Shown: positions 33,772 through 45,454 of the stretch, one piece after another
Layout of the letters: each line of letters begins with the position of its first letter
Position numbering within the stretch: the stretch's first letter is position 1
Origin: Molanna angustata
Taxonomy: Eukaryota; Arthropoda; Insecta; Trichoptera; Molannidae
Assembly: GCA_963576475.1 (NCBI GenBank)
Contig: OY754968.1
Coordinates: forward strand, 13,992,616-14,056,615
Direction: 5' to 3'
Length of the DNA: 64,000 nt
The notes under the pieces: generated by a model
Seen by the model: only the letters and a program-made list of their open reading frames with translations
Told to the model about the DNA's origin: nothing
The model's database searches: none
Made by a program: the position numbers and the translations under genes

Positions 33772-33967
33772 GCTGTGTTTCTCGAATAAAGATTAAAGTT
33801 AAAGTAGGTATAGTTAAATACTTTGATAACATAAAATTGTTCAATACTTTTGGTTTTTTCAAATCAAATGTAATGTCCTCAAACGACTCAATTTGAACAA
33901 TTTTATGAAATAAAACTATTTTAACTATACTATTACTGATAAGTACTTTTGTTGAAACAAACCAGCC
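33772..33967. mobile_element. MITE family E, copy 1 (~195 bp)
   Basis: Ends GGCTGTGTTTCTCGAA and TTGTTGAAACAAACCAGCC are imperfect inverted complements. It contains ATAAAATTGTTCAA and TTTAACTATACTATTACTGA. The second copy is at 58793-58978. Confidence 0.75.
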
Positions 33968-34045
33968 TGAGTTTAAAACGAAGATGTATATAAGTCGCGT
34001 TAAGTTTTCACTAATAATAATAATAGGGGATTTTATATTTTTTTA

Positions 34046-34221
34046 AATAAAATGAATTTGTCCTTATTAAACAAGTACCTACATATATATCTTCATATAT
34101 TCCCTAAAATAAGCACAAATGCTTGTGCTACAGATGAACGAAATCGGTCGAGGCAGGATTCGAACTCGCGACCACTGGATTACTAACCCAATGCGCTAAC
34201 CGTTTTGCCATCGACCCATCT
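34046..34221 (-). repeat. SINE family A, full copy
   Basis: The reverse complement of the family, with GGATTCGAACTCGCGACC (B box) and TGCGCTAACCGTTTTGCC (A-box region). It abuts the CR1/L2-like copy at 34222, so one inserted next to the 3' end of the other. Confidence 0.9.
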
Positions 34222-34592
34222 GATATAGCGCCCTTTCATGATTCAACATCATTTTAAGGGCGCTGATAGTTTAGTTATGTGCTGTTCTACCAAACAAAGC
34301 CGTTTTCAGTCTTTTAGTGAAAGTGATCTTGCTTTGAGCATTGCGGACATCTGGAGGCAGCGAATTCCACTTAATTGGACCGCTCATAACAAAGCATCGG
34401 TCATAACAAGCCGCTTTGTTGACTCTGTCCAACTCCCTTAGAGAGTTGTTTTATCTGACACAGCTCTTGAATGTATTGTGGTGCTAGATTGTTTAAAGCA
34501 TTAAACATGGTCAAACAAATTTTGTAATCAACTCGCTCTGGACACTTCAACCAGTGTAATTAGTTTAGTAGTAGGTTATGTGACACAATAAG
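34222..34592 (-). pseudogene. CR1/L2-like LINE 3' end, truncated copy
   Basis: Nucleotide match to 37622-38010 (ATCATTTTAAGGGCGCTGA, AAGCCGTTTTCAGTCTTTTAG, ATCTGGAGGCAGCGAATTCC). The protein end (PIKWNSLPPDV-like, read minus) is broken by a deletion near 34440. The (ATT)n tail is replaced by the SINE junction. Confidence 0.85.
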
Positions 34593-34682
34593 ATGTAGGT
34601 TTTATCAATGATATGACTATAAATAACATACATGTCTTAGTTATTGAATGATGAATGAAACTATTGTAAGAAATAAAAAAAT

Positions 34683-34800
34683 ACGATGGTTCTTGCCCCC
34701 GTTTCATCTGGCACACCACGGGGTGCTTACTGCTCACATCTGCCGCCCTCTGTTTCCTCTACCCTAACCGGACCTGCATTGGAACAAACCTTACTTTTAG
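34683..34800 (+). other. GC-richer block, unidentified
   Basis: A plus frame reads MVLAPVSSGTPRGAYCSHLP and continues to PALEQTLLLGT. Composition is unlike the flanks. It could equally be a mobile-element scrap. No partner in the window. Confidence 0.2.
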
Positions 34801-35136
34801 GTACTACCTACATAATAGGGCAGACAGTCCCTATTTTAATCATTAAATATATCACACTCATAAATAATCGAATGAAATCTGTAAAGTTTATTAGTTATTG
34901 TACGGGTTTTATCAAAAATATTTATAAAAACTTAATCCATGTTTAAAAAAAAATGTAGGAATGATATACACATATTAATTTTGATATATATTTGTTTTTA
35001 TCAAGAAATCAAAGTAGTTTTGATATACCTACACATATTTGGAATTATTTTTAGTGTTAACCATCCATCAAGAAATTAAAAATTTACATCAAATTTTGGC
35101 ACACTATCAATAAGAAATTTAATTTATATATTACTT

Positions 35137-35180
35137 CTCAGAATTGATTGGAAGAGATCGCCTACTGGCAATGAACTTGT
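35137..35180 (+). repeat. SINE family B, tail fragment
   Basis: GATTGGAAGAGATCGCCTACTGGCAATGAAC matches the tail of the 59611-59810 copy. Confidence 0.5.
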
Positions 35181-35340
35181 CTTTACTTTATAAGTTAATA
35201 AATATAGCAAATACTTGTGATTATATACACAGAAAACATAAGATTATATTCCGTTGTAGCACAAGCTTTTTGGATGTATAATGTGATCATGTGTTTTATA
35301 ATATGTACTTACATCTACCTAATGATAATATCAATAATGA

Positions 35341-35534
35341 ATACTTCCTTGCACCCTGCGCAAGTGGCGAGTTTATTGCTGTGTGGCAATTTCTTCCAAC
35401 TAACCAGTGTTTCCAGCCTAGAGAAGCAATATTTGCGTGAGAAATAAATTTAAATAAATTTCTCCTCTGCTGGGAATCGAACTCAGGACGCCCGCACAGA
35501 AACCAAACGGCTTACCAACTGTGTCACGGCGGTG
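35341..35534 (-). repeat. SINE family B, full copy
   Basis: Reverse complement of the 59611 copy: tail GCGCAAGTGGCGAGTTTATT, body GAAGCAATATTTGCGTGAG, B-box complement GGGAATCGAACTCAGGACG, A-box region CGGCTTACCAACTGTG. Confidence 0.9.
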
Positions 35535-35734
35535 GTACTTACCTACTAGTTATTGGTGAATTTAAAAAAATATGTACCTACATAAGTACATTTTTAAAAA
35601 CTGACGTTAATTTTTGGAATACCTGCAATGTAGGTAGGTATATCATATTCATTAAAACTCATGTCTAATACAAAGTTTAATATTGTACGGCATGTTTACA
35701 TTTTTGAACAATGCTGAATTTCCTCAGAGGATTG

Positions 35735-35971
35735 AGTCAATAAATTTATTAGCTGAAAATATTAGCTCGCAGCGAGAGGCACTCGAGCATTTATTACGAG
35801 GCCAAATATTTGTGTGCAGCTAGCGAGGGGCTTAGCCTCTGATATGGCCCCTTTCTTCCCCACGAGGCCCCCCGGCTGAGTTACCCGAGGGGCCCAGTAT
35901 AAACAATTCCCGCTGTGGTGAACTAGTCAACATTGCGTGTTACGCTGATTTCTACTGCTCTCGAACCAAAG
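35735..35971 (+). promoter_or_regulatory. Candidate TATA promoter and short first exon
   Basis: A GC-rich block (GAGGCCCCCCGGCTGAG) is followed by AGTATAAAC (35897). About 30 bp later comes an initiator-like AGTCAACATT, and a donor AACCAAAG|GTAAAA falls at 35971. No open frame of note, so the exon would be noncoding. Inference from spacing only. Confidence 0.3.
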
Positions 35972-36814
35972 GTAAAAAAGGGGATATCTAATATTTGGGT
36001 AGGTATGTAGGTACCTACTGTCAATTTGTTATCGTATGAATGTCCAGTATTGGATATTGGACATGTTATGAGAATGGTTCAAGAATGTATTATTCCATTT
36101 TTACTTTCACAGTCTCTTAGTTTCAGATTCCAGTAGGTCTATACGATAATACAATTATGTAGACATTCGAGCTAGCAGAGAGTGGGTTAAGTGAGAGATT
36201 TAGTTGTATGTCGATAAGTTACCCAAAGGGAAAACTGAGGTATCAATAATATTTTTCAGTACCTAAGTAATCTATTTGAAAGAAAAATTATATCATGATC
36301 TCCACCAAATCCCTTAAAAATGAAAATACTTTTGATTACAAAATTAGTAAAAGTTATAGGTATAGTTTATAAAAAAGTTATAGTTGTAGTTTTTGACTTT
36401 CAATGCATTAAAATTGAAAGTCAAAATACATAAATTTGTTCTTTAAAATGATGACTATGAGTATATTTGAAATAAACATTTACCTGAATATTTTTCACAT
36501 TTTTAGTGTTGTTTTGTACTTTGGACTTTTGTTGGTACACGGAATACAAAAAAAGTTTATATAACTGCAACAGAGTGCAATAAAATGTAGAAAGAGTTAG
36601 TCAGAATAAACAAAATATGTACATATTTCACCCTCCCCCGACAGAACGAGAAGATTAAAATGAAATATCTACCTACCTATGATATGAATATAATAGAATT
36701 GTTATACGAAGGCAAAATATTCTTCAGATATATGTATGTATGTACATATACAATAAATTCGTAATTAATTCTATTTTAAATGGCTTCCTATTTCATGCTG
36801 ATTCTTCTGATATT
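35972..36814. other. AT-rich, no gene
   Basis: Contains TATGTAGGTACCTACTG palindromic words and a duplicated TTATAGGTATAGTTTATAAA-like word near 36355. Nothing else recognised. Confidence 0.5.
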
Positions 36815-37235
36815 TATTTATTTATTAGTTGTCTTTTACATATATACATAAAACACATATTGATGATAAACATATAAAGAATAAGGAAAAAAAACAATTA
36901 CGTATACTTTAAAAACTAAACAAACAGAAAAACAATAAATTCAAAAATAAAAAAACAATAGATGTAAGCAAACATAAAAAAAATATACACATGGACTCAA
37001 AATAAACTAAAACTTTAATTAAAAAAGTATTATAAATACAAAAAATAGCATTAGAAGCAGTGTCATGTAAATTATAAATAAACAAAAAAGATATACAAAA
37101 AATAAACAATTTACAATCGAATATATACAAATCCGCACAGATCGGAAAATATCACAAGTTGTTTCTCTCATAAAAAAATGTATAGGTATCGTCCGTTTAT
37201 ATAAGACGATATTATGTTTGGACAGCATAAAAATG
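36815..37235. repeat. A-rich repeat, shares its left end with 855-966
   Basis: Shares CACATATTGATGATAAA and its flanks with 855-966, then runs on as A-rich DNA. The Phe/Leu/Tyr-rich minus-strand frames (36909-37130, 37019-37228) are composition artefacts. Confidence 0.5.
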
Positions 37236-37440
37236 TCACCTAAATAAGATTAATCATTCCCAATATTATGGAGACGACTGACTATCTACTCTACTTTATA
37301 AAATTAAGTTTTTTCGTCTCGTTATCACTGTTTGTTCGTGTTATAATATAATAAATAAATAAATAATATGTACTTTAAAATATGAACAAATATATTTTAT
37401 GTTTCCTAAAATATTGACAGATTTGTTGTATAAGCAAGTA

Positions 37441-37515
37441 GGTCGAGGCAGGATGCGACCCCGGTTTCATTGGATTGCTTGTCCAACGCATTACCGCTTT
37501 GTCACCAACCCATCT
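37441..37515 (-). repeat. SINE family A, 3'-truncated head
   Basis: GGTCGAGGCAGGATGCGACC and CCAACGCATTACCGCTTTG follow the family head. The body is missing. Confidence 0.75.
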
Positions 37516-37601
37516 AAATTAAACTAAAATTTGTACTTACTGTCAACAATTTCGTTTGCATTATTTATCTATACATCTTTTTTAAATCTAGTTTTATTAT
37601 A

Positions 37602-38830
37602 ATAATAATAATAATTTATATAGCGCCGTTTAATGATTCAAGATCATTTCAAGGGCGCTGACAGTTTAATTATGTGCCGCTCTACGAAACAAAGCTGTTT
37701 TCAGTCCTTTAGTGAAAGTGCTCTTGCTTTGAGCACTGCGGACATCTAGAGGCAGTGAATTCCACTTAATAGGACCACTCACACTAAAGCATCGGTCATA
37801 GTAAGCCGCTTTGTTGACTCTGTCCAACTCCTTTAAGGAATTGTTACTCTGTGATCCAGATGACCTGAGTGTGAGATGCCTCCCAGAGAGATCTCTTCTC
37901 TGACACAGCTCTTGTATATATTTTGGTGCCAGGTTGTTCAAAGCATTATATACTGTCAAACAAATTTTGTAATCAACTCGCTCTGGACACTTCAACCAGT
38001 ATAATTCGTTTAGTAAAGGAATTATGTGACACCGTTTTTCCGCACCAAAAATAAGCCTTGCCGCTACATTGAACACCATCTGTAATCTATCGAGTTGATA
38101 CTTCGGCAATCCAACATAAATGCCGTTGCAGTAATCAAGCCGAGAAACGACGAATGCATTTATGTCTCTTCAAACGACGAATGCATTAAGTGTTTTTGTC
38201 TCATTTTTGGGTACCTAAACTTCGACGAATGTTTTTCAGTTGTTTTAGTTGAAAAAAAAACATGAACTGACCGTTTTCGCGATTTGAAGGTCAAATGACA
38301 ACTTACTGTCCAAGTGAACACCCAAGCATCTGACACTTGCAGACGGCACGTGTGATTCTTCGTTGATGTAGGTAAATAGGCGCACTTTCAATGAGATTCT
38401 GTCACCGTGGTGAAGCTACCCACATGAACTCTGTCTTTGATGGGTTCAGTTTAAGCTTATTACAAGACATCCACGAAGCAACAACTTTTTCGATGCAATC
38501 AACAATCTCCACTTCCAGACGAGCTTTGCATATGGGATTACAAAATTTGAAGAGCAGCCGGTCATCGGCATAAGCAAATGAAATGAAGCCTTCACTCTGA
38601 AATAAGTCGTCAAGTCTTTTAATATACATACATATTGAATAAAATAGGTCCAAGAACTGATCCCAGAGGCACTCCAAATTTTACGATTTCCGATAAAGAC
38701 GAATTGTTATTAACCCTCACAGACTGGCGTCTCCCTGAAATATATGAGGTCATCCATTTTAGAAAATTACCACAGATTCCATATTCGTGTTCTAAAAGCT
38801 GAAGAATTTATATTATATCCACAGTGTGAT
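37602..38830 (-). pseudogene. CR1/L2-like LINE, best copy: RT domain to 3' end
   Basis: Minus-strand translation, upstream to downstream: NFLKWMTSYISGRRQSVRV, a GVPLGSVLGPILF block (RT motif B), FISFAYADDRLLFKF (catalytic YADD intact), VASWMSCNKLKLNPSKTEFM, then after a frame break MPKYQLDRLQMVFNVAARLI, CPERVDYKICLTVYNALNNL, LTLRSSGSQSNNSLKELDRV, CFSVSGPIKWNSLPLDVRSA and a stop near 37666. These are the classic closing motifs of CR1/L2-group LINEs. The 3' UTR is short, with the tail (ATT)n. The endonuclease and the first RT motifs are missing and at least one frameshift is present, so it is not active. Copies at 23859, 28495 and 34222 share its 3' end. Confidence 0.9.
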
Positions 38831-38904
38831 CCTTAATATTACATCGAATTATTTTATAGTTGCATTTACGCAAACATATACATGACATCTAATGTATAAG
38901 GACT

Positions 38905-39133
38905 GTTGCTTTCATTGTTTACAAACCAATTTCCCAATAGATGTCATTAAAAATAAGTTTCTTCGTCACTGCATAGATGGCGATGTTGTTATCACCTTAT
39001 TTTCAAACAACAGATATTCATGATTAAAATATATTGAACTTTCAAAAATTGGATTGACTCAATAAAAAAAATCATAATTGTTGCCTTTAGTTCCTGGTTC
39101 TCCTATAGTATTCTAACTTCGTCTCTATTGAGA
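38905..39133 (-). repeat. Repeat D, diverged copy
   Basis: Follows the 17194-17533 arm order: ACAAACCAATTTCCCAATAG, CATAGATGGCGATGTTG, TTGAACTTTCAAAAATTGGA, GTTCCTGGTTCTCCTATAG and CTTCGTCTCTATTGAGAT. The central GTGATCACTTTATG block is deleted. Confidence 0.75.
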
Positions 39134-40050
39134 TGTAAAAAAAGAGCTTAATACTACATAATTTGGTTCGTTATATTGATAGCCTTGGACTATAGTAGGT
39201 ATTCGTCAACTTTTAAAAAGGTAAATAAATTATCCGGCGTCGACATATATTTGCTCATTGGATTTGTTATAAAAATTAGTAACGAAATGTTGTTCTATAG
39301 AAAAATGATGAAAAGAACAAAAATATACTCCGTGGTTTTCAAGTTTTCTAAATAAGAGAGTTGCTCTACTTAGTAAAGGATGTTTTCTCCCTTTAGCACA
39401 TTACTTCCCCTCTCTTCCCTTACCTCGCGTTTTTTTAATCAATCATGATACAAGGCAAGAGGGGAAACTAGGTAAGAGATGGCTGATGCTAGGGCTTCTT
39501 TTGGCTTATTTGTACCTACCATGGATTATCCATTCAATATTGGAGCTGGTATTAAAGACAAAATATTATACATAGGTTATATATATATATGTACTACATA
39601 TATTATATAGATAATATTTTGTAGATAAATAATATAACCAGAATGCTACGACCATCTATTGGGTCACATGTATCTCGGCAGTACCTGTCACATTTTTTTT
39701 ATTGAAACGATTATATTAAAGAGATATGTAAATATGCAAGGGACAAAATAAGATTTTCAATCCTCTTTCTTAAAATTAAAATATTGAATTTATAATACTA
39801 TAAGGTCATTTAAATTCAATTTTTTTTTTGACCTTTTGAAAAAGTGATATCTGTGAAAATGATAACCAGTTTTAAGTTATATTATCTAGTACCTAGTTGA
39901 AAACAAGTTGTAGTCATTTTTATTACCTATGTAGGAAAGTATTTTAATATCTCTCTAATTCTTATATCGTTAAGTATTGTACATTGAAATATATAACCAA
40001 ATAATATCACAAACGAAATGTTAAACTTTAATTTGAATTTTATTAAAATA
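39134..40050. other. AT-rich, nothing recognised
   Basis: Contains an imperfect (TA)n run near 39580. No gene. Confidence 0.5.
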
Positions 40051-40504
40051 TAAAGGCAGAAGACGCATGAAAGTAGAATAAATGCAGTTGAAATGAGATC
40101 GTTAAGAAGGATTTGTAATAGAACGATGTATGACCGGGTAAGAAATGAAGACATAAGGAAAGAATGTAAGATGAAGAAAGATGTCATTACTAGAATGAAA
40201 GTGAACACATTGAGATGGTTTGGTCACATGGGGAGAATGAATGAGGAGCGCCTGACGAAGAAAATATACAGAGCGGAAAGGAATGGATTGAGAGGTCGGG
40301 GACGCCCAAGAAAGGGATGGCACGACCATGTGAACGAAATTTTGAAAGACGGAAATGTTAGAAGTGTGAGCAATAGACGAGCATGTATGAGACGATGCAT
40401 GAATGTGGACGAAGCGAGGGATGCGTGCCAGGATAGGAAAATGTGGCGTTCGGTTCTCTCTGCCTACCCCTCAAGGGACATGGCGTGATGGTATGTATGT
40501 ATGT
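40051..40504 (+). pseudogene. RTE-like LINE C-terminus, best-preserved copy, with (ATGT)n tail
   Basis: An open 131-codon frame (40093-40488, ending in a stop) reads MRSLRRICNRTMYDRVRNED, KKDVITRMKVNTLRWFGHMG, LRGRGRPRKGWHDHVNEILK, RACMRRCMNVDEARDACQDR and WRSVLSAYPSRDMA. This is the post-RT tail of insect endonuclease/RT retrotransposons. It ends in GATGGTATGTATGTATGT. The frame is intact over 130 codons, so this copy is younger than 985, 1563, 22720, 23063 and 27056. Everything upstream of RT is missing. Confidence 0.9.
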
Positions 40505-41307
40505 TAAAATATTTCTACTAATATTACCTTTATAAGTATATAGATAAAATAAACAACGGGAAATATCTCATTAATGACACAATGTTGAATACCCGTATAT
40601 CAATACAACATGCAATACAAATTGATACAAGTTACAGCAATGTATTATGTATGATGTTGCATTTAATTATGTTGAATTCAGATAATAGATTTATATGATA
40701 CGTTATTTTCACTCTTCTTAAAGAGAGACCAATAAGTACATATTATATGTGACCTAAATCTCGTCATCTTGTTTATTTTAGTATCTATTGTATAGTTAAA
40801 TATTTTCTTTTTACATAAAATATGTTTAATTATAAATATAATATTAAGGTCTACCCATATCTAGTTGTTTTACGTATACAGTAGGGCTTTTTTTTGCAAA
40901 TTAGCGTTTGAGTATTGAAAATATCCTATGATGCATTCTTTTCAAATCATGAATGGATTGACAATGGATGCTTTGGTGTGCTACGATAATTCACCACTGC
41001 GAACTATGGGGTTGTAATTGATTACTGAGATCATTGTACTTTGAAATTTGGGGATGATACCTGTAAACAAATTTTACTACTAAAAATCGAAATGGGGGAA
41101 GAAATTATTTCTACAGTAGACAACAGCAATGGCTTCTATTTATGATTTCATATTTTTTTAATATCTGCATACTACATATTAAGACTTTTATTGAATAATG
41201 AATGGCCTATTTTTTCTGATATGATTATTATTTAAGAATCCATAACTTTGTTAACACAAACATCTAGCTTAAATTAGGAAAAATTATTTTGAAAACATGT
41301 AATTCCA
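40505..41307. other. AT-rich, nothing recognised
   Basis: No gene, repeat partner or recognisable motif. Confidence 0.5.
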
Positions 41308-41961
41308 CTTATCTTCCCAAAGACTAAATATGCAAATCTCAATAGAGAAAACAAAAAGCATGGTAACCTCAAGATATCCAGCACGTTGCAAACTTGCAAT
41401 AGACAATAAAACTATAGAACAAGTGATGAGATTTAAGTACTTGGGCATAGAAATATCCAGCAGCAATGATCTTTATAACGAAGTACATGAACAAGTAACC
41501 AAGGCTACTGTAGTGGCTGGATGCCTGAGAAGTGCTGAGGGAGAGTAAATTCAGGATACACAAGACTTGCATAAGACCAATCATGACATACGCCATAGAG
41601 ACAAGAGCTGACACCACCCGTACAAAAAGTCTCCTTAGAACCACGGAGATGAAGACTCTACGGCCATCGCAGGAGTAACCCTCCGTGATCAAATGAGGAG
41701 CTCCGAAATAAGGAAAATTTGTGATGTTGAGGACGTGGTGCGATGGGGTAGAACAAGAAGACGTTTCTGGAGAGATCACGTGGGGAGAGCGAGCTCAGAC
41801 CGAGTAGTGAGGATATCAGCTGATGAACATCCTACAGGTAGCAGACCTCCAGGAAGACCGCCCAAACGATGGAGGGACAGCTGGACGTCCTCCTCCCAAG
41901 AGCAGGTGCCGAGAACTACAGGAAAAAGTCCTAGCTGACGAAGAAGAAGAAGAAGAAGATA
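41308..41961 (+). pseudogene. LINE RT C-terminus with (GAA)n tail
   Basis: Blocks in order: MQISIEKTKSMVTSRYPARC, QVMRFKYLGIEISSSNDLYN, EQVTKATVVAGCLR, then after a frameshift RIHKTCIRPIMTYAIETRAD, a block TTEMKTLRPSQE-like, VTLRDQMRSSEIRKICDVED, VVRWGRTRRRFWRDHVGRAS, SRPPGRPPKRWRDSW and SSQEQ. It finishes in GAAGAAGAAGAAGAAGA. This is a third LINE family, distinct from the RTE-like and CR1/L2-like ones; a shorter copy is at 20620. 5'-truncated, at least two frame breaks. The minus-strand frames here are shadows. Confidence 0.88.
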
Positions 41962-42173
41962 ACATGTAACATTGTGCCTATGTTTTCTAAAGTCTATAAG
42001 TAGGTACATATATTTAAATAAAAAATATATAATTATGCGTACCTACCTAATAACAATGTTAAAATAATCCCGACATTTTTTTTCTCTTATTTTTTAATTC
42101 TGTTTACTTTATTTATTTAATTTCATATTGCTTCTCTAACTAACTAACAGGTTCTATGTCAAATATTAATTAA

Positions 42174-42254
42174 ACACGCACCCAATGACAAGTCGAACCC
42201 GGGACCTTTGGATCAGCAGTCAGATACCCAACCAACAGAGCCACGAAGGCCGAG
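42174..42254 (-). repeat. tRNA-like SINE head, family C
   Basis: Reverse complement: CCTTCGTGGCTCTGTTGGTT (A-box region), ATCTGACTGCTGATCC (anticodon-arm-like), CCCGGGTTCGACTTG (B box). A fragment of the same family is at 62082-62130. No acceptor-stem pairing, so not a tRNA gene. Confidence 0.7.
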
Positions 42255-42947
42255 GTACTATTATGTCGCATTAAAATATGTTTGATTGCAGTTAGTACAA
42301 TTTACATGTTGTATCGATCAAAAAGATTTAAGAATTCGTGTATTTTGACTTGCAGTCTTAGCTTTGCAAGACCAAATGTTTTGCGGTCACGCAAAATTAT
42401 ATGAACTTACTAAACATTATAAAGTTATCAAATCCAGACTATAAATAGTATAATATACTTATAAGTAGGATCATAATGTTAATAGCAATAAATTAGAACA
42501 TAACAATTAATTTTATTTTTAAAATCATTTTTAGTGTCAATTACAATGTCGTAAGTACGGACATATTTTATTCATAAATTGTGTATCTCCATTTGACCTC
42601 ATAATTTCACGATTAAAACATTTTTGGCCGTACTTGGATGCTATAGCACAAAGTTTGATCATTAAATTTTAAGAGGACATTGGAATGTATATTTTATGCG
42701 GACAAAAATCTGTGCAGGGAAGTGGATGGTCTAGGGGTGTACAGTCTATGTATGTAAGTAAAGTTGGCAGGTGTGTAGCTTTGGTTAAGTGGGAGTATAT
42801 AAGTGCCAGAGGCGGGCTTTTAGTAATGGCCGCCTATATCTGCTACCGATATGACTAACATGATATACAATAGTAGATCGTAATGCATATAACGATGTGA
42901 TGATATTGAATATATACCTAACAACAAATACATCAATTTTAAAGACA
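42255..42947. other. No gene seen
   Basis: 42760-42860 is GC-richer and contains GGGAGTATATAAGTGCC, a TATA-like word on the plus strand. No exon or donor follows convincingly. Confidence 0.35.
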
Positions 42948-43896
42948 CCCGGTATTTCAGTCGGCCTTTAGGAGTTTAACTCAAGTTTAACAAAAGTATT
43001 GCGTATTTCAGTACCTAATCTTCCCTGAAATACGTCACTAAACGACAAATATTTAAATCAACGTTTCTGGCGGATCGCGTGTCTTAATCTTGAGTTAAGT
43101 ATTGTTTCTAGTCTTTTTCGCCAGGTGGTGTACTAATCACCGCACGCTTTAATGTTTTATTTCATTTTATACTACAAATAACAATGCATAATAATATTAT
43201 AATCATGATTTATTTTTTTTTGTTAAAATAGCCTTGATATAGAAGTGGTTCATGTATTTAATATTTATTTTCTTTTTTACATAATTATAATGTATTGCTT
43301 GACTCCTGACAACAAACGAAATAAATTGTCAGCCATAATGAAACGTCAGGCACGCATTTTAAAACTTTATTTTTGCGATGTTTTTTCATCCCACTTTTTA
43401 AATTGATCCATCCTGTTTCTATATATAATGTGTATTCTTAAATTTTCTACATAAGACATTATTTTACCATTATCATTTAGTTCCATATCCATCTGTAAAA
43501 TATACATACACTTTGCATTGAAGTACTACGTACGTAGTACATATTCAATGACATTTTGTCACTACAATGATTGATTTTAATTAAAAAAAACATCGATCGG
43601 TATAAAAAATTTAAAAAGTAACATGCTGTGTAATGAAACAAATAAAATAATGTGTTGTTATAATAATGAAATAATATTTAGTCACAGCTTCGCGTCACGT
43701 ATCATTTAAGGTTATTACAATTTGACAGATGCGTTATAGACAATAACCATAGAAAACGTAAAATATATCTATAGTTGAAGATTACGTAACTGACGTTTCA
43801 TTTTGCACTGAAATACGCGAATTAAATTTAATCTTCCCTAAACTATTAACTTGGATTACTAAATCCAACGATTTAAGGGCCAACTGATATCTCGGG
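42948..43896. mobile_element. Candidate nonautonomous DNA transposon, ~949 bp
   Basis: CCCGGTATTTCAGTCGGCC at the left end matches the inverted complement of GGCCAACTGATATCTCGGG at the right end (15 of 19). Subterminal CTTCCCT...GAAATACG words also recur near both ends. No coding capacity and no clear target duplication. Confidence 0.35.
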
Positions 43897-44032
43897 CCAT
43901 ACACATTGGAATCGCTAAAGTTCCAATGTGTAAACATGTCAAACAATGCACGACCAAATAAAACATACAGTTTTAAGTAGACATTGTAAGACAAAGGAAG
44001 AAAACATGAAAAACAATTTGTTATTGTTGATT

Positions 44033-44073
44033 TTTGGAATAATAATGAATCACTGATTCATTATTATTCCAAA
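44033..44073. repeat. Perfect 20-bp inverted repeat, 1-nt spacer
   Basis: TTTGGAATAATAATGAATCA is followed after one base by its exact complement. A shorter inverted pair, CACATTGGAA/TTCCAATGTG, lies at 43905-43935. Confidence 0.85.
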
Positions 44074-45413
44074 CAATACTAAAATAGAGATCTTTATGAG
44101 ATCCGTGCTATGCATGACTTTGGTTGTTATTACGCGAGTAATGTTTGCCAAAAAAATGTTATAATTAACTAGTCACAATTTTGCCTGGATGATATATTCG
44201 CTTTTTACATAAATTTCAACACGATCTCAAATATCGTTTTAGTCACTCTCGGCTCTGATATAATTACTATACATAAATGATGTACCTAATATTGTACCTC
44301 CATGGAATCCTGTTATGAGATTATAATGAAGGTATATATTTTCTGTATGGTAGGCTCGTTTAAAGAGGGTATTATAATTTAATTAAATGATATCCCAAGA
44401 GTATGTACAAGCTTTGATCGCTGCGTAATTTTCTTATTTAATTTTTTTACGTTTCGCGTATTCTTTTACCTATTACTTATACCTATACATATAAAATGGT
44501 TTTTGTACGATTAACTTCACATATATAATGAAGTACTTCTCAATAAACTTGAACGTCTTTAGAATATATGTATCAGATTCATGTTTGGGTTGAAAAAAAT
44601 TGATCATATTACATCATCTATTAACCGCAATCATCTTTGTTGGGCTAAGATACGCCAGCGGTGCAATATAGGTACACATTCTGTCACTATAGTATAATAT
44701 TTTCTCTAATACAAACCTGCCACAGTACCTTAAAACAAATTCGTTTATTTATCTAATCATTGACCGATCTGCTGAACTAACAATCCATCCATACTATCCA
44801 TCCCTATCCATAAAGGCCCCCATTCACGATCGTGCCATCCTTCCAAATGGCTTGCCATCCCTCCAAAATGCGCTCGTGAATGTCAAATCCCGCGCAGCCC
44901 AATTGGCCTGGCACACCAAAATGGAATTCCAAACGATCGAAACTCTGTAGTACCGCGCAATGAGATATAGGTATACTGGAGTGCTAAATGTTGTTCAAAT
45001 GTTGTGCCGAAGTAGTAGAAAGAGACAGATAGTACAAGTGGCATTCCTATCTCTTTCTATAACTCTCACTTCATACAATATATGAGTAATTTTGAAGAAT
45101 AGAATGAGATTATCCGATAATTAATTATGTAATTCAACCAAATGAAAAATATACATAATCGGGTGTACATATAAGTATAGTATAAGTAATATATAGATTA
45201 TCATATATGAGTACAAATTACTTATTAGAAACATCTCAAAACTCAGAATATTAGAACATTTATGCGAAACCATATCTTTTTAAAACAAATATCACGACTA
45301 TTTACAAATCCTGTATTTTCATAAGAGTGTTTGCATCCATTGAGATCATTTCTGTCTTTGATATGTTATAAAAATATAAAAATACTTGGTTAAAGTTCTA
45401 TTATATTTATTGG

Positions 45414-45454
45414 ATTATTGACGCGTTTCGTGCAAAGCACATCGTCAGAATAAT
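45414..45454 (-). ncRNA. Hammerhead ribozyme motif, type I with minimal stem III
   Basis: On the minus strand: stem I ATTATT, core CTGACGA (fits CUGANGA), one extra T, stem II GTGC-TTT-GCAC, GAAA, minimal stem III AC-GC-GT, cleavage triplet GTC, then AATAAT closing stem I with all six pairs. Predicted cleavage lies between plus-strand 45420 and 45419. Penelope-like elements and related small retroelements are known to carry such minimal-stem-III hammerheads, usually active as dimers. The extra base before stem II is the one departure from consensus. No PLE reverse transcriptase is seen nearby. Activity is inferred, not shown. Confidence 0.6.

Noticed and set aside
36909..37228. Phe/Leu-rich minus-strand frames resembling membrane segments
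   Set aside because: Produced by A-rich repeat DNA read on the other strand.
40102..40329. Minus-strand frame opposite the LINE C-terminus
   Set aside because: A shadow of the plus-strand RT tail, which carries the recognisable motifs.
42174..42254. Possible tRNA gene on the minus strand
   Set aside because: A and B boxes are present but the cloverleaf does not close. A truncated sister copy at 62082 shows it is a repeat family.
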